A stretch of DNA of 64,000 nucleotides from Botryotinia globosa (lineage: Eukaryota; Ascomycota; Leotiomycetes; Helotiales; Sclerotiniaceae). The position numbers were made by a program, and so were the translations under genes. Below are positions 1 through 12,699 of this stretch, one piece after another; the stretch's first letter is position 1; every line of letters starts with the position of its first letter. The notes under the pieces are model-generated. The model was not told the origin of the DNA. It saw only the letters and a list, made by a program, of their open reading frames with translations, and made no database searches. Where the stretch lies: NCBI GenBank assembly GCA_014898425.1, contig RCSZ01000004.1:1984001-2048000 (forward strand). Direction: 5' to 3'.

Positions 1-147
1 TTGTCCGGTACCAAATTGTCTAGTAATCAAATCGCACAGACAGATGAGGCTCAGACGGGTATTTTATTTCATTTTGACCAATAACTTTTTACATCATTCC
101 TGTCATATTGTTAGCGTAATGTTCCTCACAACGGGTAAGATAATGTA

Positions 148-2031
148 CTAACCTCCCATACCGCCCATACCGCCCATGCCACCCATACCACCAGCTGGTG
201 GTCCCTTCTCTTCTGGTGCCTCGACAATAGCAACTTCAGTTGTACCTAATAATGAGGCAACACCGCTAGCATCAACCAAACCAGTGCGGACAACCTTGAA
301 TGGATCGACGATACCAGCAGCAATCATGTCAACGTACTCTCCAGTTGCGCTGTTGAATCCCTTGTTGAAGTCGGATCCAAATTCATCCATGAGCTTACCA
401 ACGACAACTGATCCTTCAGTACCAGCGTTCTCAACGATGGTGCGCGCTGGCTTGGTGATAGCACTCTTAATGATGTTGATACCAAGCTGTTGGTCAAAGT
501 TGGCAGGTTTAAGACCTCCAAGAGCCTGACCAGCAGCCTTGAGGAGAGCAGTTCCACCACCTGGAAGGATACCTTCCTCAACAGCAGCACGAGTAGCGTT
601 GAGAGCATCAACGAATCGATCCTTCTTCTCACCAACCTCGACCTCGGATGCGCCACCGACCTTGATGACAGCTACACCGCCGGAAAGCTTAGCAAGACGC
701 TCTTGGAGCTTCTCCTTCTCGTAATCGGAGGTAGTAGGGTCATTCATGACACCTCGGATTTGCTCACATCGCTGAGCAATGGCATCCTTGCTACCCTCAC
801 CGTTCAAGATGATGGTATCCTCCTTGGTGATGGTGATGGATCCAGTAGTACCGAGCATGTCTGCGGTAGCCTTCTCGAGCTTGAGATCAAGCTCGTCAGT
901 GAAGACGGTAGCATTGGTCAGGATACCGAGATCGCCGAGGATGGACTTTCGGTTGTCACCGAAACCGGGGGCCTTGACAGCGGCGACTTGGAGTTGACCA
1001 CGGAGCTTGTTGAGAATGCATACAGCGAGAGCCTCTCCATCGATATCTTCAGCAATGATGACCAAAGGGCGGCGAAGTTGAGTAGATGCCTCAAGTGCTG
1101 GAATGATATCTTGGACGTTCGAGATCTTCTTCTCGGAGAGGAGGATCAGTGGCTTCTCGAATTCCACTTTTTGCGACTTGGTATCGGTGATGAAGTATGG
1201 GGAGACATAACCGCGGTCAAATCTCATTCCCTCGGTAATATCGAGTTCATCCTCCATGGTCTTGCCCTCCTTGACTGTGATGACACCTTCCTTTCCAACC
1301 TTCTCCATAGCGTTGGCAATCAATTTTCCGATGTGGGTATCACCGTTTGCACTGATAGTCGCAACTTGTGCGATTTCCTCGCTGGTTGTGATATCACGCT
1401 TGTTCTTTTGCAAAAACTCAACGACGGCCTCCACGGCGGCCTGGGTACCTCTGCGCAAGTCCATTGGGTTGCATCCTGCGGCGACGTTCTTCACGGTCTC
1501 GGAGAAAATAGATTTAGCAAGGACAGTAGCGGTTGTGGTTCCATCACCAGCGGTCTCGTTGGTTTTCGAGGCAACATCTTGGATGAGTCTAGCACCGAGA
1601 TTCTCGAATTTGTCCTTGAGGGAAATAGCTCTGGCAACAGTTACACCATCTATTCACCAACAATTAGAATTTTGCAACTAGGCAGCCGGGGGGTTTCACA
1701 AACCTTTAGTGATCTTTGGAGAGCCGTATGCTGACTCAATAAGAACATTTCGGCCTTTTGGACCAAGGGTTGTGGCAACCGCTTTTGCCAAAGTCTCAAC
1801 ACCAGCAAGGAGAGCTGCTCTACCCTCAACACCGAATTTGAGCTCCTAAATGGAAAAAAGAGATTAGTTGAAAATCACCAGATTTCTATGTCGCATCTCA
1901 GAGCGACATGAACTGAAGTCAACCCAACATACCTTGTGAGCGAATCTCAATTGTTGTAAAGGACGAAGCTTTGAAGCTGTCGATCCGTTGAGGATCGAAG
2001 CTCTTGCTCTAGAACTCAAAGCGCGTTGCAT
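148..2031 (-). CDS. HSP60: Mitochondrial chaperonin HSP60 (group I, Cpn60)
   Basis: ATP-driven folding chaperonin of the mitochondrial matrix, working with the Hsp10 co-chaperonin. Exons 2031-1933, 1845-1704 and 1649-148 join to 1743 nt (580 aa), the normal family length. Exon 1 is almost exactly the targeting presequence: 33 residues starting [12 protein letters not shown], rich in Arg/Ser/Ala with no acidic residue; mature-type sequence begins at the exon 2 junction (ELKFGVEGR). The ATP-site motif DGTTT lies at residues 116-120, the chaperonin signature [12 protein letters not shown] at 435-446, and the protein ends in the typical GGM repeats. Introns of 87 and 54 bp have clear GT-AG ends. 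The ATG at 2031 is chosen because it opens the presequence. Upstream DNA holds a candidate heat-shock element. Identification is secure. Confidence 0.97.
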
Positions 2032-2242
2032 CTTGAATCAATTGAATGAAAGACGCTTATGAAATATAACAAATTAAAAACTGGATATTTAAAAGCTCTC
2101 AGAGTTTACAGAGAAGAGGCCTTTTTGTTGTTCAAAGTAAATAGAAAGAATGGAGACTTTGAGATCTTGGATATAATTTTTCTGGGCCCCATGTTCGGCA
2201 GAACCTTTCTCCATCGAATCTGCGAGAAACATTTGAGCTGGG

Positions 2243-2268
2243 TGAACGGAAGTTCCCGAATGGAGGGG
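2243..2268 (-). promoter_or_regulatory. Candidate heat-shock element plus STRE upstream of HSP60
   Basis: About 210-240 bp upstream of the HSP60 ATG four HSF-type half-sites cluster: GAA (2244-2246), GAA (2249-2251), TTC (2253-2255) and GAA (2258-2260). The last two form a correctly spaced TTCCCGAA. An AGGGG (2264-2268), the yeast-type stress response element core, follows directly. One spacing in the cluster is 1 bp instead of 2, so the HSE is imperfect. HSP60 genes are commonly heat-inducible; use of this site is inferred. Confidence 0.4.
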
Positions 2269-2317
2269 CCGAGCTGCCGTACTTGATGACTAATGAATTT
2301 GACTTTGATATTCAGAC

Positions 2318-2403
2318 CTCACTTCAAACTTCACTCATGCTTCACTTCAAACTTCACTCATGCTTCACTTCAAACTTCACTCATGCTTCACTTCAAACTT
2401 CAC
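2318..2403. repeat. 23-bp minisatellite in the HSP60 upstream region
   Basis: Nearly perfect tandem copies of a 23-bp unit containing CTTCACTTCAAACTTCACT, about three and a half copies. It lies 290-370 bp upstream of the HSP60 start and contains many spaced TTC triplets. Confidence 0.85.
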
Positions 2404-5400
2404 GTATTGAAAAGAAGTAGCGATTCGGTGTACGAAAATAGTAGTAGCGAGTGTTACCTGTCCCGACGTACCGCTCTGGTGTGAGAGCAATCACTCGAGT
2501 CATGATGTACCTAATAAATGAACCTCATATCCAAATATCATGAGTAACGCAATTCTTGTAAAATTCATTAACGTCGATCAAAGCTTTTGCTGCTCGTACT
2601 CATGTGTGTTGCTAGTTTGCTTCGTCAGTGCGTGGAAAGCAACGTACACACTTTCTGATATTCATCACAATGGAACTGCTTAATAGAACTCTGTAGTCCG
2701 CATGTAGTCGTATCACTCTTAATTTGATATCATGAGTTATGGGCAAGGGAAAGAAGTAATGGTAATGTTTGCTTGCGACCTGTACAGGGACACGGAGCTG
2801 ATACTTTCCATCTCTACTCTTCAACGTGGGTCAATCAATTCTAGAACGGTCAAGGTAAAAGGTTCTCTTCATTAAGCAAAAGAAGATAGACTCACAGCAT
2901 GTTTGCACATCAATTTGCTAGGTTATCGTCCCAAGCGAGGGGGTAGAAATGGGCCAACCCCGCAGTGGCTTACTTCATTCACATCAGCCCTCCAATCAGC
3001 CTACCCAAGGATTGATTTAATCGTATGTTATCGATATGATCCGCCTGTATGAAGTAGCACTTCTCACTTTTTCTAGAAAAGTACTTCATGTCAAGTGACC
3101 GTACAAGTCTCAACCACTCACACGGAAGCCTGCTTCTCATTCACTCATAGGGAATTATGCTGATATTCCGCCTTATCAACCAGGGCTACTCATCATCTAC
3201 CACAAATCAATGTCTCGACTAATGGTACTGCTTCCAGCCACACGAATACCAATCCATAGCCAAGGAAGTGAGGTTGAAATGTCACAGAAGTGCTAGATTC
3301 CCCTAAAAGATGATGAGCAGGAGGAATCCTCAGGTATTCGTCGTCTGACATGTGGCATATCTTTGTAGGCTGAGTTCATAGGTGAATACAATTCATAATC
3401 AGCTTTGATCATCACGACCTGCCTCAATCTCTAGCTAAATAGCACAAAGACTTGAAGTTCGTTTATTCTTTGAATAACCCATAGCCTTACAGTTCACCAC
3501 CAGATGAGTCTCCTATCTTTTACATGTGAAATCACAGCTAATTACTTGGTATTTTCATTAAAGTTGCTATGATCCTTAGTACCTCAAAGCAGGGCAGTCA
3601 CATGAAAGAAAAAGAACAGTTTATCACTCGGAATATCCTCTGTCCAACATTGACGCCTGTGGACATTCACAGTCCAGGTAATTCGAGAAGGTGAAGGAGA
3701 AGTCAGAGCAGCACGGACCTCGCCTAATCATTCAACAACCTTATCTAGGTATGTGATTCACCTCCATAATTATACCTAATGGCTTGCCAGCTTTTCTTTT
3801 TTTTGTGGATTGCTGCCTGCAACTCGAGCAATCCTTTTGACTCTCCACCAGGATCAAAATTGAAGGAACAGCCTTTCAAGCAAAATTTTTGTCCTGGAAT
3901 TGACAAACTAGCAAATACACTATGCAATTCTTCTAAATGGTAAGCAAGCTCTTAACTACATATTTACCGACTTTTCATCCTGAAGCATACTAATTCATCA
4001 CAGAGAAACAGCCTTTCAGCCTCGAAGTTGCCGCAGACCTTGGTTTTCCTTCGACTTTCTTCGACTTCGAACTACCTCACACAGCGACGAGTTCTACTAC
4101 CTTGGTTGGGTAAAGGGAGAACAACCAGATATATCTTCTTGGTTGAGAATGCGACCGCGTTCGGAAAACTTATGGAATGGCCAAATTTTCCAAGCACACT
4201 CACTGTTTAACTCAAGTGGAGACTGCTCACTCGAACAATCCGAGTCAAAATTCTAGTACGAGTTTTGGAATTCAGTCTCCATTACCGACCACCAAGAGTC
4301 AGTCTTGGCCACCTGCAAGAACCCCAAGACGGAACTTTGCACGAGAGCTGAGTCAAGGTTCTGGGCCGCGAATCAATACCATCGCTTGGCAGTCCTTCTT
4401 GACAGCTCATCTGTGAATCGGAGAAAGGATTGCGAGTCTGCATAAGCTCACCATAGAGCTGCTGAGCGAACCGTTTCTCCTCTTCTTCGAAAAAATGAAA
4501 ACGGTGCGTAGCAGTATGCCACGAACGATTTCTTGAAGAAACCTAGCTTGGCTACCTACAAGAACATCAAAGAGGAAGTCTGCACGAGCTCCCGTGTCAC
4601 AGCTTGGTGAACCGAACCTCCAAAATCACTTGATAGCTTCGCCTCGCGGCTCATCCATACAAACTGGGCAAAGGGTTATTATTATTATTATACCTCTGCA
4701 TAAGCTCACCATGTAGCTATCCTCCCTCGGCAGTCAGATTCTCAGATGATAGCATGCAGCAGCATCCAGCGGAATACCATCCACAACCTCCTGAGGTGAC
4801 TTCACCGAGCAAAATTAACGTATTGACGTTGCAGAACAGTGCCTTCCATACCCTTAGCATTGTTCTACAGAGCGCACTCGATCTGTTCCAAGTGGAAGGC
4901 GTACTGAGTTGCAGGGTCTTACATCACATAAAAAGTGGGATCACATCATGAGAGGCACACTACTGCCTGATTCGATTCAATAATGTTAGCACAAGAACTC
5001 AAATGCATTTTCACAAGGCAACAGGAATGTCATAGAAGATTGTTATTTAAAGCATCTATGATACAAGGTCTTGTGTCCCCCGCCCTTTCCACTGCTTAAA
5101 GAATGACGATGAAAATTTCCATTCTGCGACCAGCAAACAACTTACGAAAACTCCTGTTCACCAAGAGAAGTTTCGGAAACAGGAGAATATCGCAGTCGAA
5201 TGAGGCAGCAAACAGGAAAGATCGCTCGCGCGGATACAGCAGTTTCGACAAGTAAAGCAAATTAACGACCAAATGTTTTTGTCTATGAAACCGTTTACGC
5301 CCTCCGCCAAGCCCAAAGACTTCCTAAATATGATAACCAGGGTTTACATACAACGATGATGAAATATTACGAAAGATTAATAGCCAGGGTTTCATGACAA

Positions 5401-5642
5401 CTCGCGAGCATCCAAACGCCAACAGACAGCGAACAGAAGCTAAATTTGCGGTGGAAGAAGTATGATCCAACTGGTCCAAAATCAATCGTTAATACAAAGA
5501 ATGAAAATGAAAAGAGAAATAATTGCAAGATCGAAATTGCTTTGAAAATTACTGGATCCAATTGGCGGATAAGATTTGGCATGGAAGTATCGTCAATATC
5601 TATTGTGCCAAGATTGTTCATCTTCGAAGGCAAAAAACGGAC
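2404..5642. other. Intergenic, no supported gene
   Basis: About 3.2 kb between the HSP60 upstream region and the end of the next minus-strand gene. Only short unsupported ORFs occur (none above 90 aa, none with a recognisable domain). The phrase ctgcataagctcaccat occurs twice, near 4438 and 4697, within loosely similar stretches, and a short TTA microsatellite lies near 4676-4690. This may be old duplicated or transposon-derived DNA. Confidence 0.5.
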
Positions 5643-7865
5643 TCAAAGGTTGTTACCATCGGGGTTGACAGGTTGAGCTTGGTTGGAATTGTAATCTCGA
5701 ACAAAACTATCTTCGAAAGATTCGAAACCCTGTTCAGAAAGTTCGCTGGGATCGATAAAGTTGTATGTTAATCCGTCATAAGTAGGACCGGCAGAGTCAG
5801 TAAAGTTACCGAATCCGCTGGTGGCCGAGCTGAGTCCGATGCTAGATTGCAAGGAACTCATGCTGTCATGACCACCACTTAGATCTTGCATCGTCTCACC
5901 CAGGCCTTCGAAGCTCAAGCCATGGTTCATGACAGGTTCTGAGTCGCAGTGTGGAAAGCCGAAGAGTTGCTGGTTGGAGGATTGGTAGATACTATGTGTA
6001 TTTTGATACGGTCTCGTCTCGGCATTCATGAAGTTATGATTGCTAAGAGTTTGGTCGTAGACTGGATTATAGGCTTGAGCAGTCAATGCGACTTGTGGGC
6101 TGTAAGTACCGGATCCAGGGTTCATGCCTCCATTGTAGCCGTAAGGAGTGTAAACAAGCTGATTTTGAAGCCCAGCGATACCATTGTTGACATGCAAGCC
6201 TCCATGACCAAAAACATCATCAAAATCGCGAGCGTGAGCATCGACAATTGTCTCTGCTTCATCATCACCACCGCAATATCTGCTCTTGTACTCGGTCTCA
6301 TTGACTGCAACTTCCTCCTCACCAAAGTTCATGGAAGTGTCTGCAGCGAATTTCTTTAGCTTATCAGGTGAGATCTTGAGCTTGAGTGGCAAACTGGCTA
6401 AAGGTGTCTTTGCATGATTTCCGGCAAGCTTCTTGCAGGGTGTCTCTGCAATGAAGTCATCTTCCTCAGAATATCCAAATGATTCACCCTCGGAATCGCT
6501 GGTCTCATCCAAATCATATCTACGCTCGGTCTTGACCTTGACCTTACGCTTACGATGACCCTTGATCTTAAGACGGTTTCCGGGGTCGTAATCCTCGTCC
6601 GATGGCATTTCCGCCGGGTCGATTGATTCGGATCGCTCCTTCTTGACCATGAAAGACTTCTCTTTTTGTTCAGTTTTTGCCTCTGATGCTCGATTTTCAG
6701 GACTTTGTCGACTAGAGAGAGTCTTGGTAGGTATTTCTTCGACGATGGATGCCTTGTTGTTTTGCCATCGAGCCCTATCGCGACGATAAGTTCCTGAGCC
6801 TCTGGTGACACCAGGAATACTCAAACTCTCCTTCGGGTGCTCGATTTCTTCATCCCAAGTAACTTCACGAGTTGCTTTGGGGTCGTCAGACTTCATATCG
6901 CGAATGATTCCACGAACTTCTGGATTGACAGTGTTCTTCTTTGCAAAAGGAGGAGGAACAAGGTGACCTTCGGGGATAAGAGTTTCACGCATCTTATTGA
7001 TATACTGCATGGCAGCTGCAGAAGAACTTCCAGGGTCCATTCTGTGAGCGATATCGTCCCACGGAATGTTCAATCCTTTACGGCGACATTCATAATTGAT
7101 GCATTGAATCAATTTCTCCGCCATTCTTGGTCCTATAGTTTGATTAGTCCTTGTTCTCGAGGTTGATATGAAGAATGGAAGCTTACTGTGCCAAGGTACA
7201 AGCTTGCGTCCTTCAACACGACCATATGGATGCGTTGGCTTTCCAGCAGAGCCAATTACCTTACCAGCTTTGGCCCAAGTGTTTTTGGGGGACTTGACTC
7301 CATCTTTCTCGTCCTCCCATTTATCGCCATCTTCCTCGGAATATTCGCTGCGTATTACGCTTTTCAAGATCTCGCGGCTTTCCTTGATCTCCATCTTCTC
7401 TGTAAAAGGTTAGCTCAAGCACGACTTCAATGGCTTACATCCTAGCGAAAGATGTATGTCGATGACAAAAACATTGTATTCTTCGAGCGACTTACTTGAA
7501 GATGGATTGATCTTAGTGATCTTGTTAGATGCGCGCTTATTACTCGCAGCTTTTCTTGGAGATAGAGGTCCGACGGTCTTTCTTCCATTACCACGAACAG
7601 CTTTAGCTGTTGAATTGCATGGCGTGACAGGACCATAGCTGTCATCTATCTCGTCACCGATCTCGACCGAGGCGAATAGATCTTTGGTGTTGATTTTCGC
7701 TTGCGAATTGGAGAGAATGCTAGACTTGACAGGTGTAGCAACAGAACCACGACGGGGAGATTCTTGCTTCTTGATGTCGTTGAGGCTTTGGTCACGGCCA
7801 AGTCCCTCGGTCACATCGGCATCTCCATCAGTTGAAGGCATGTTTGCTAAGAATTGACTGTTCAT
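5643..7865 (-). CDS. Fungus-specific likely nuclear protein with a helical, Myb-like module
   Basis: Exons 7865-7496, 7399-7187 and 7132-5643 join to 2073 nt (690 aa) across two GT-AG introns (96 and 54 bp). The start is the first ATG of the open frame. The only compact region is around residues 195-255 (MAEKLIQCINYE, then IPWDDIAHRM, then MQYINKMRETLIPEG), which has the spacing of a helix-turn-helix or Myb-like fold and resembles modules repeated in filamentous-fungal proteins. The rest is low complexity: Ser/Pro/Lys-rich at the N-terminus, a mixed basic/acidic central section (HRKRKVKVKTERR followed by an acidic stretch), and a Gly/Asn/Gln/Ser-rich C-terminal third resembling an activation domain. 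I do not recognise a characterised orthologue. A transcription or chromatin role is inferred only from composition and the module. Confidence 0.75.
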
Positions 7866-10621
7866 GCGTTGTGTTGCTGTCTTGTAGTTGTTGGAAGAAG
7901 AGAAGAAGAATTATCTAGAGCGACGAAATACTTGTTAGCTTTTGTTGCTTCATTGAGAACCTTGTCAGACCTCTAGCAGATATGGGGTAGCGACTCTGAC
8001 AGCGGACTTGGGGAGCGGGGAATCTTTGATTGAGAGAAGATAATGGAGTGAATTTGGAGTGGAAGAGGGTAAGCGCGAAGATTGGGAATGGCATGAGATG
8101 GTGGAAAGATAAGAATTTGACAAATCTACCAAAGGGGAAATGGCAAACAAGTCTGAATCCCGATGAAATCTTTCCTAGAATTGTGGGTGTGTTTCCCACT
8201 GTTCTGGGGATTTCAGTTGTGGCATTGGTCAAACATGACGCCAAGTAAGAAGGTCCTTTGGGGCCAGATACCTGATGGTAGTCCATGCAAACACAGTACA
8301 TGAATGCATACTAGTGTGCAGGAAGACTTAAGTGCTTTCCATCGTATTGATCTTGTTGGGCTTCGAATCGCCGCAAACCCGCCCTAAGACAAGTATTGCT
8401 TCGGCGACGCCATCATCACCAAGAGGAAGAGTCCTCTGTGAATCGGCAGAGCCTTGATCAGATAGACCTCGATTGACTGAGGATATACTGATATGAATTC
8501 TGTGTTGGGAGAGTGTGACTGCTAGATCGGGAAGGTGGGGTATGGTAGTGATGGGGAAGTCCCAGCAATGCTGCCATGAAGAAGAGGAAAAGAATTTAAA
8601 TCTTTGAATACGAACCTATTGAGAGACCTGAGATAATTCAGGATAGAAGAGCAGAGACAGAGGGACTCTATTTGCTCAAGTGATGAGGTGGAAAAGGAAT
8701 TGATGGTGGATTGCAAAAAGGTTGGGTTTGGTTTTTGGAGAGAGAAAGATAAAGAGAGAGGGAGAAGAGCCGCAAGCGAAGACCGATTTTAAAGCATCAA
8801 CAACTTCAAATTTGTGCCGATATCCAATCGGGCCGGATAATCTTACATTACCGACCAATCCAAGGGAATACTCCGGGTGACGTCAAAGAATTGGAGAATT
8901 TAGATGTTCTGGTATCGTAGTAGACACTGTTGAAGCTTCTATGGCTCTCTCCTAGAGTATGCATAAGTGTTCGGCTCGAAGATTACACTTCAAAAGGCCG
9001 TCATAGACTTCGTCATTTATTCTGCTTCTGGTAACCATTCCTTTCTCATGGCAGTTACCTTTTCACAACACTCGATTCACGTCTCGCTGATCTGAAGTGG
9101 CTACTTCAAACGCCTACAGAACTCAAGCTCAGAAAGAAGTAACGAAAGTCTCTGTTTGTGCTAGCTACCAGCTAACTAGTAATACAATTTGCAGAACTCG
9201 AATCTTTCCTTTGGAATGGAGCAGCGTCAATCTAACAAGCAGGGCTCGTTCGCAGCCACAAGGAATAACAAACCAGCAGAAGTTCTTCGAGGGCCAGCAA
9301 GATCTGCGGCAAGATCTGCGGCAATCACTGTGGAGGCAACCCAGAATACATACTTCAACAACATCGGGTTAGCACATTGCTCGACTCTGACTTCTGCATT
9401 GCTTCTTGCAATGTGCCCACCTCTGTTAATCTAATTCTACTGAAGAGCAGTTGCTGAAAAGATAGTTGTCTGCCAGGTTCTCTAGTTTCCTTCAATCACG
9501 AAGACATTCTGCCAAGAGACTTGGAAGACGGTACAAGAACTCTAATTATACAGTATTACACTTCCACCAGTACCAGTCTGCTCGCACAAGTAGTTGCGGC
9601 GTTGCGGAAATCTCACTATACATTCATCGCAACAATGTCGAGTATCTAGCTTTTCCAATTCCATAAGACAAAGCAATAATAGACGGGTAGGCTGCTACAT
9701 AGGCAATTGTCAAGCCTGCAACAGCTGCTGCTGAAATGCTATATCTGAACACTAGTATTTATAAAGTAACCAGCAAACCTACCATCCCGGCTGGTGCCTG
9801 CGACGGGGGTGAAACCTACCATATAATAATAGGGGGTGCTAGAAATACTTGAACCATTAGCTTGCCTATCTTTAGTAAGGCTCTAGATACCCGAGCTGCA
9901 GCGATTTAGCAACCAGTATGCAGCACGGCAGCGTACCAGTAAACATCACCCCCGTGCTGCATGCATCTTCTTAATCTCCATAGCCCCAAATCTGCTAGCC
10001 ACATTTCTAATTGACGGCGTGTGCTAACTGGGAGAAGCTAAGAGTTAAGGAGTCGTCATCGAGATCATGTAAGCTTGTCGGATTAGACGAAACGAAACGA
10101 CACGCACATAGTTACACAGTTCACGCAGGCTTGGACCTCGCATGTTGAAGAGGAGTATGTGACAATTAAGAAGAGTTAACATCACACTCTCCATATAATA
10201 AATCTACTTGTGCTCACTAGCTTATATTTGACGAGGATAAGATCTAGCCATAATGCTTACCATCACCTCTGAGCTCACCCTAAGATTCTAGAGGGCAGCC
10301 CATTCACAGTAAAGGTGCAGATGGGGTAAAATACAATTTAGATGCTCGAAAGCTGATTCAGTATCTAGGGAACTGTATGAATAATAGCTTGAAAATCTCC
10401 ATTTCCTATCGATCTCCTTTTTCAAGAGCTTAGATACTGAGATCGAGATTTACCACCAGCTGAAGAAAATGCAGATCTTCCCCCAAATTCCTCAATTCGT
10501 AGGAATTGAGCACATGATTCTCTCGGAGAATTTCATAGCCGTGGATGCCATAAGTAACAAGAGACCCCTACCCTAATCAACAATCACCAACCTCCAACGA
10601 CCACACGAAACCCAGAATCTT
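7866..10621. other. Intergenic, no supported gene
   Basis: The first kilobase is likely promoter and 5' UTR of the minus-strand gene ending at 7865. The rest has only short unsupported ORFs. A 12-bp duplication (gatctgcggcaa, twice) lies near 9300-9325. From about 9.7 to 10.5 kb the text is AT-rich and looks like degenerate repeat DNA, but no terminal repeat pair or coding remnant could be shown. Confidence 0.45.
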
Positions 10622-11669
10622 CTATTCAACCAACAAAGGACTCTCAGAACCACCCTCGCTTTCATAACCTTGTAACATAGAGCGATACTGCTGCGCACTC
10701 ATGCCCATTCCATTTGATCCTGCAGCATGACTTCTAGATGCTGACATGTTCTGATCACCGTGACCACCCATACCGTGACCGCCCATCATTCCACCATATC
10801 CACCTGCATTGAAACCGTATCCATTCTGCGGCTGACCATATGCATTCAAAGCGCCAGAAGCCGCAGCAGAAGCACCCTTTCCACCTGCATACCCCTCCCT
10901 ATCACCAAACTCAAACTCACCCCCCTCCCCACCAACACTCCCCGTCGCACTATTCCCCCCACTATAATAACCCACCAACTCCCTATTCACATCACACAGT
11001 CCAGCTCCCAAGCCCATCTGCATCTGCATCCCCTCTCTCAACTGCGCGCTTGGCGAATCCTCCCGATACATCTCCTCCTTAATCGCACTTCTCGCGCTCA
11101 TCTCGCTCTTCACCTCTCTCTTGAAGTCATTTCTGCTCGGGCCCTGGCCGGACGAAAAATCCTCCTCATCATCCGCATTCTCATCTTCGTGGGAAAATTT
11201 GCGTTTCTTGCCCGTGGACTTGCCGCGCGGTGCGGAGGTGGGAGCGGAGATGTGAGAGCTGGGGGTGGAGGAGGGACCGGGCGCGGGCTTGATGGACGCA
11301 GCGTTCGGTGCGATGCCGTGGGAGCGCATCATGCGTTCGTAGCGTTTTGCGCTGGAGATGAGAGGTTAGCGGGGGTGCTGTTTGGAGTGTGAAAAGGATC
11401 GAGAGGTGGCGTGGGGCGATTGATGGGTGGAGAAAGGGGGAAACTTACGCGGCGCCTTTGGTGACGATTTTGCATTCCTTAGCTACTTGACCGAAGTCTA
11501 CCTGTGAGATGTGAGCAGGCGTCTTCGAAAAACGCTTGAGTAAGATGGTGGTGGAACAGTGAATGGATAGCAGAATGCGGCAGTGGAGGAGAAATACCTT
11601 TCCATTGTTGCTATATCGAATACAGCTAATAAGGAATTTGAATTGTTCTTCGTTGGAAGCTGGAGCCAT
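10622..11669 (-). CDS. Myb-like domain protein, tandem family member 1
   Basis: Exons 11669-11598, 11501-11449 and 11351-10622 join to 855 nt (284 aa). The N-terminal ~48 residues (MAPASNEEQFKFLISCIRY, then VDFGQVAKECKIVTKGAAA, then KRYERMMRSHG) have the helix spacing of the small fungal Myb-like DNA-binding domain (the Pfam Myb_DNA-bind_8 type, named from memory). Introns split it after residue 24 (phase 0) and within codon 42 (phase 2). After the domain come a Pro/Ser linker, a basic GKKRK patch followed by an acidic stretch (possible NLS), and a Gly/Met/Ser-rich C-terminus. The closest relatives in the window are the three genes at 12700, 14647 and 17146, same strand. DNA binding is inferred; targets are unknown. 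Confidence 0.8.
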
Positions 11670-12699
11670 GATGGGCAAGCTGATTTTATATGTTGTATAT
11701 CTTAGATGTGTGGATGTATTGTTGAGGTCTCTCAACTCGATGGATTGACTATTGAAGACAATGTAATACGTTAGTCTTTTTCAAAAGTGAATAGAGTGTC
11801 TGGTGTCTGAGCGGGAAGGAAGACAAATCTGGCGGCAGCGAAGGAGGGATTGATATGGTCTTCCGATCTTGCAAGACTGACAGTTGGAGATGAGGGAATT
11901 GGAGAGTAGACGTCTTTCTTTTTAATGTCTAGACTGTGGTAGAGCGGTTGCTACTTACTGGCTTGTCTGTAGTAGTCAAGTTGTAGATCTAGGGCAGGCT
12001 GTAGCTGCTGAGAATAATGTGTGTAAAAGAATTGGGAATGTGGTTGTAAGGAGTTGTGTTATCAAAGATTGGTTTCGTTGTTCGATATTGGGTTCGTCAA
12101 AAAAGGTGGATAGTGGCATCATAGTTCTATCAGTGAATCTGAAAGAATTTTTACTCCTGATATGAGAGGTCTTTCACCTGGGGAAAGAGTAATTGTGTGT
12201 CACGGGTCATGAGTAAACAATGGATTTTGGGCCATAGGAGATTGCATTGAAGAGCAAACTCTGGAGGTACTATAGCTATGGCCAGTGACTGTGAACTCGT
12301 CCCTTCTCTGGGGTTTCCATATGATATCATATCCTCCCTATCGCATTCCTATAGACCTATTATCTCCCCCATAGTACGATCCTGGCGAAGGAGAAAAAAC
12401 ATGCCGTGCTTAAACCAGAACCAATTTGCAAACCAATAAAGAAAATCCATCTTAATTTTATCCATCGTTTCGACCGAGAGTAGCGAGTAGAATGGAAATT
12501 GGAAAAGAGTTGTATTTACTCGGAATCCTCTGTCGAAGTAACTGGGATTAGCAGATGTAGATGCAAGCATGAAGTAAGGAAATGCAATGAATTTATCCGA
12601 TAACGATGACCCCGAGTTAAGGCAATGCAAACGTCCACAAGAGAGGCGAGTCTGCAAGAAAAATTGAAGCGTAGAGCTCAGCCCAGCCTATAGCCCTCA
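11670..12699. other. Intergenic / promoter of Myb-like gene 1 and 3' flank of gene 2
   Basis: About 1 kb of non-repetitive DNA with no coding signal beyond short unsupported ORFs. It must contain the promoter of the minus-strand gene starting at 11669 and the 3' end of the transcript ending at 12700. Confidence 0.5.

Noticed and set aside
490..1734. 414-codon plus-strand ORF opposite HSP60
   Set aside because: Antisense shadow of the HSP60 coding exons; it crosses a proven HSP60 intron and has no domain.
10760..11392. 210-codon plus-strand ORF
   Set aside because: Antisense to exon 3 of Myb-like gene 1; Thr/His/Leu composition typical of a shadow.
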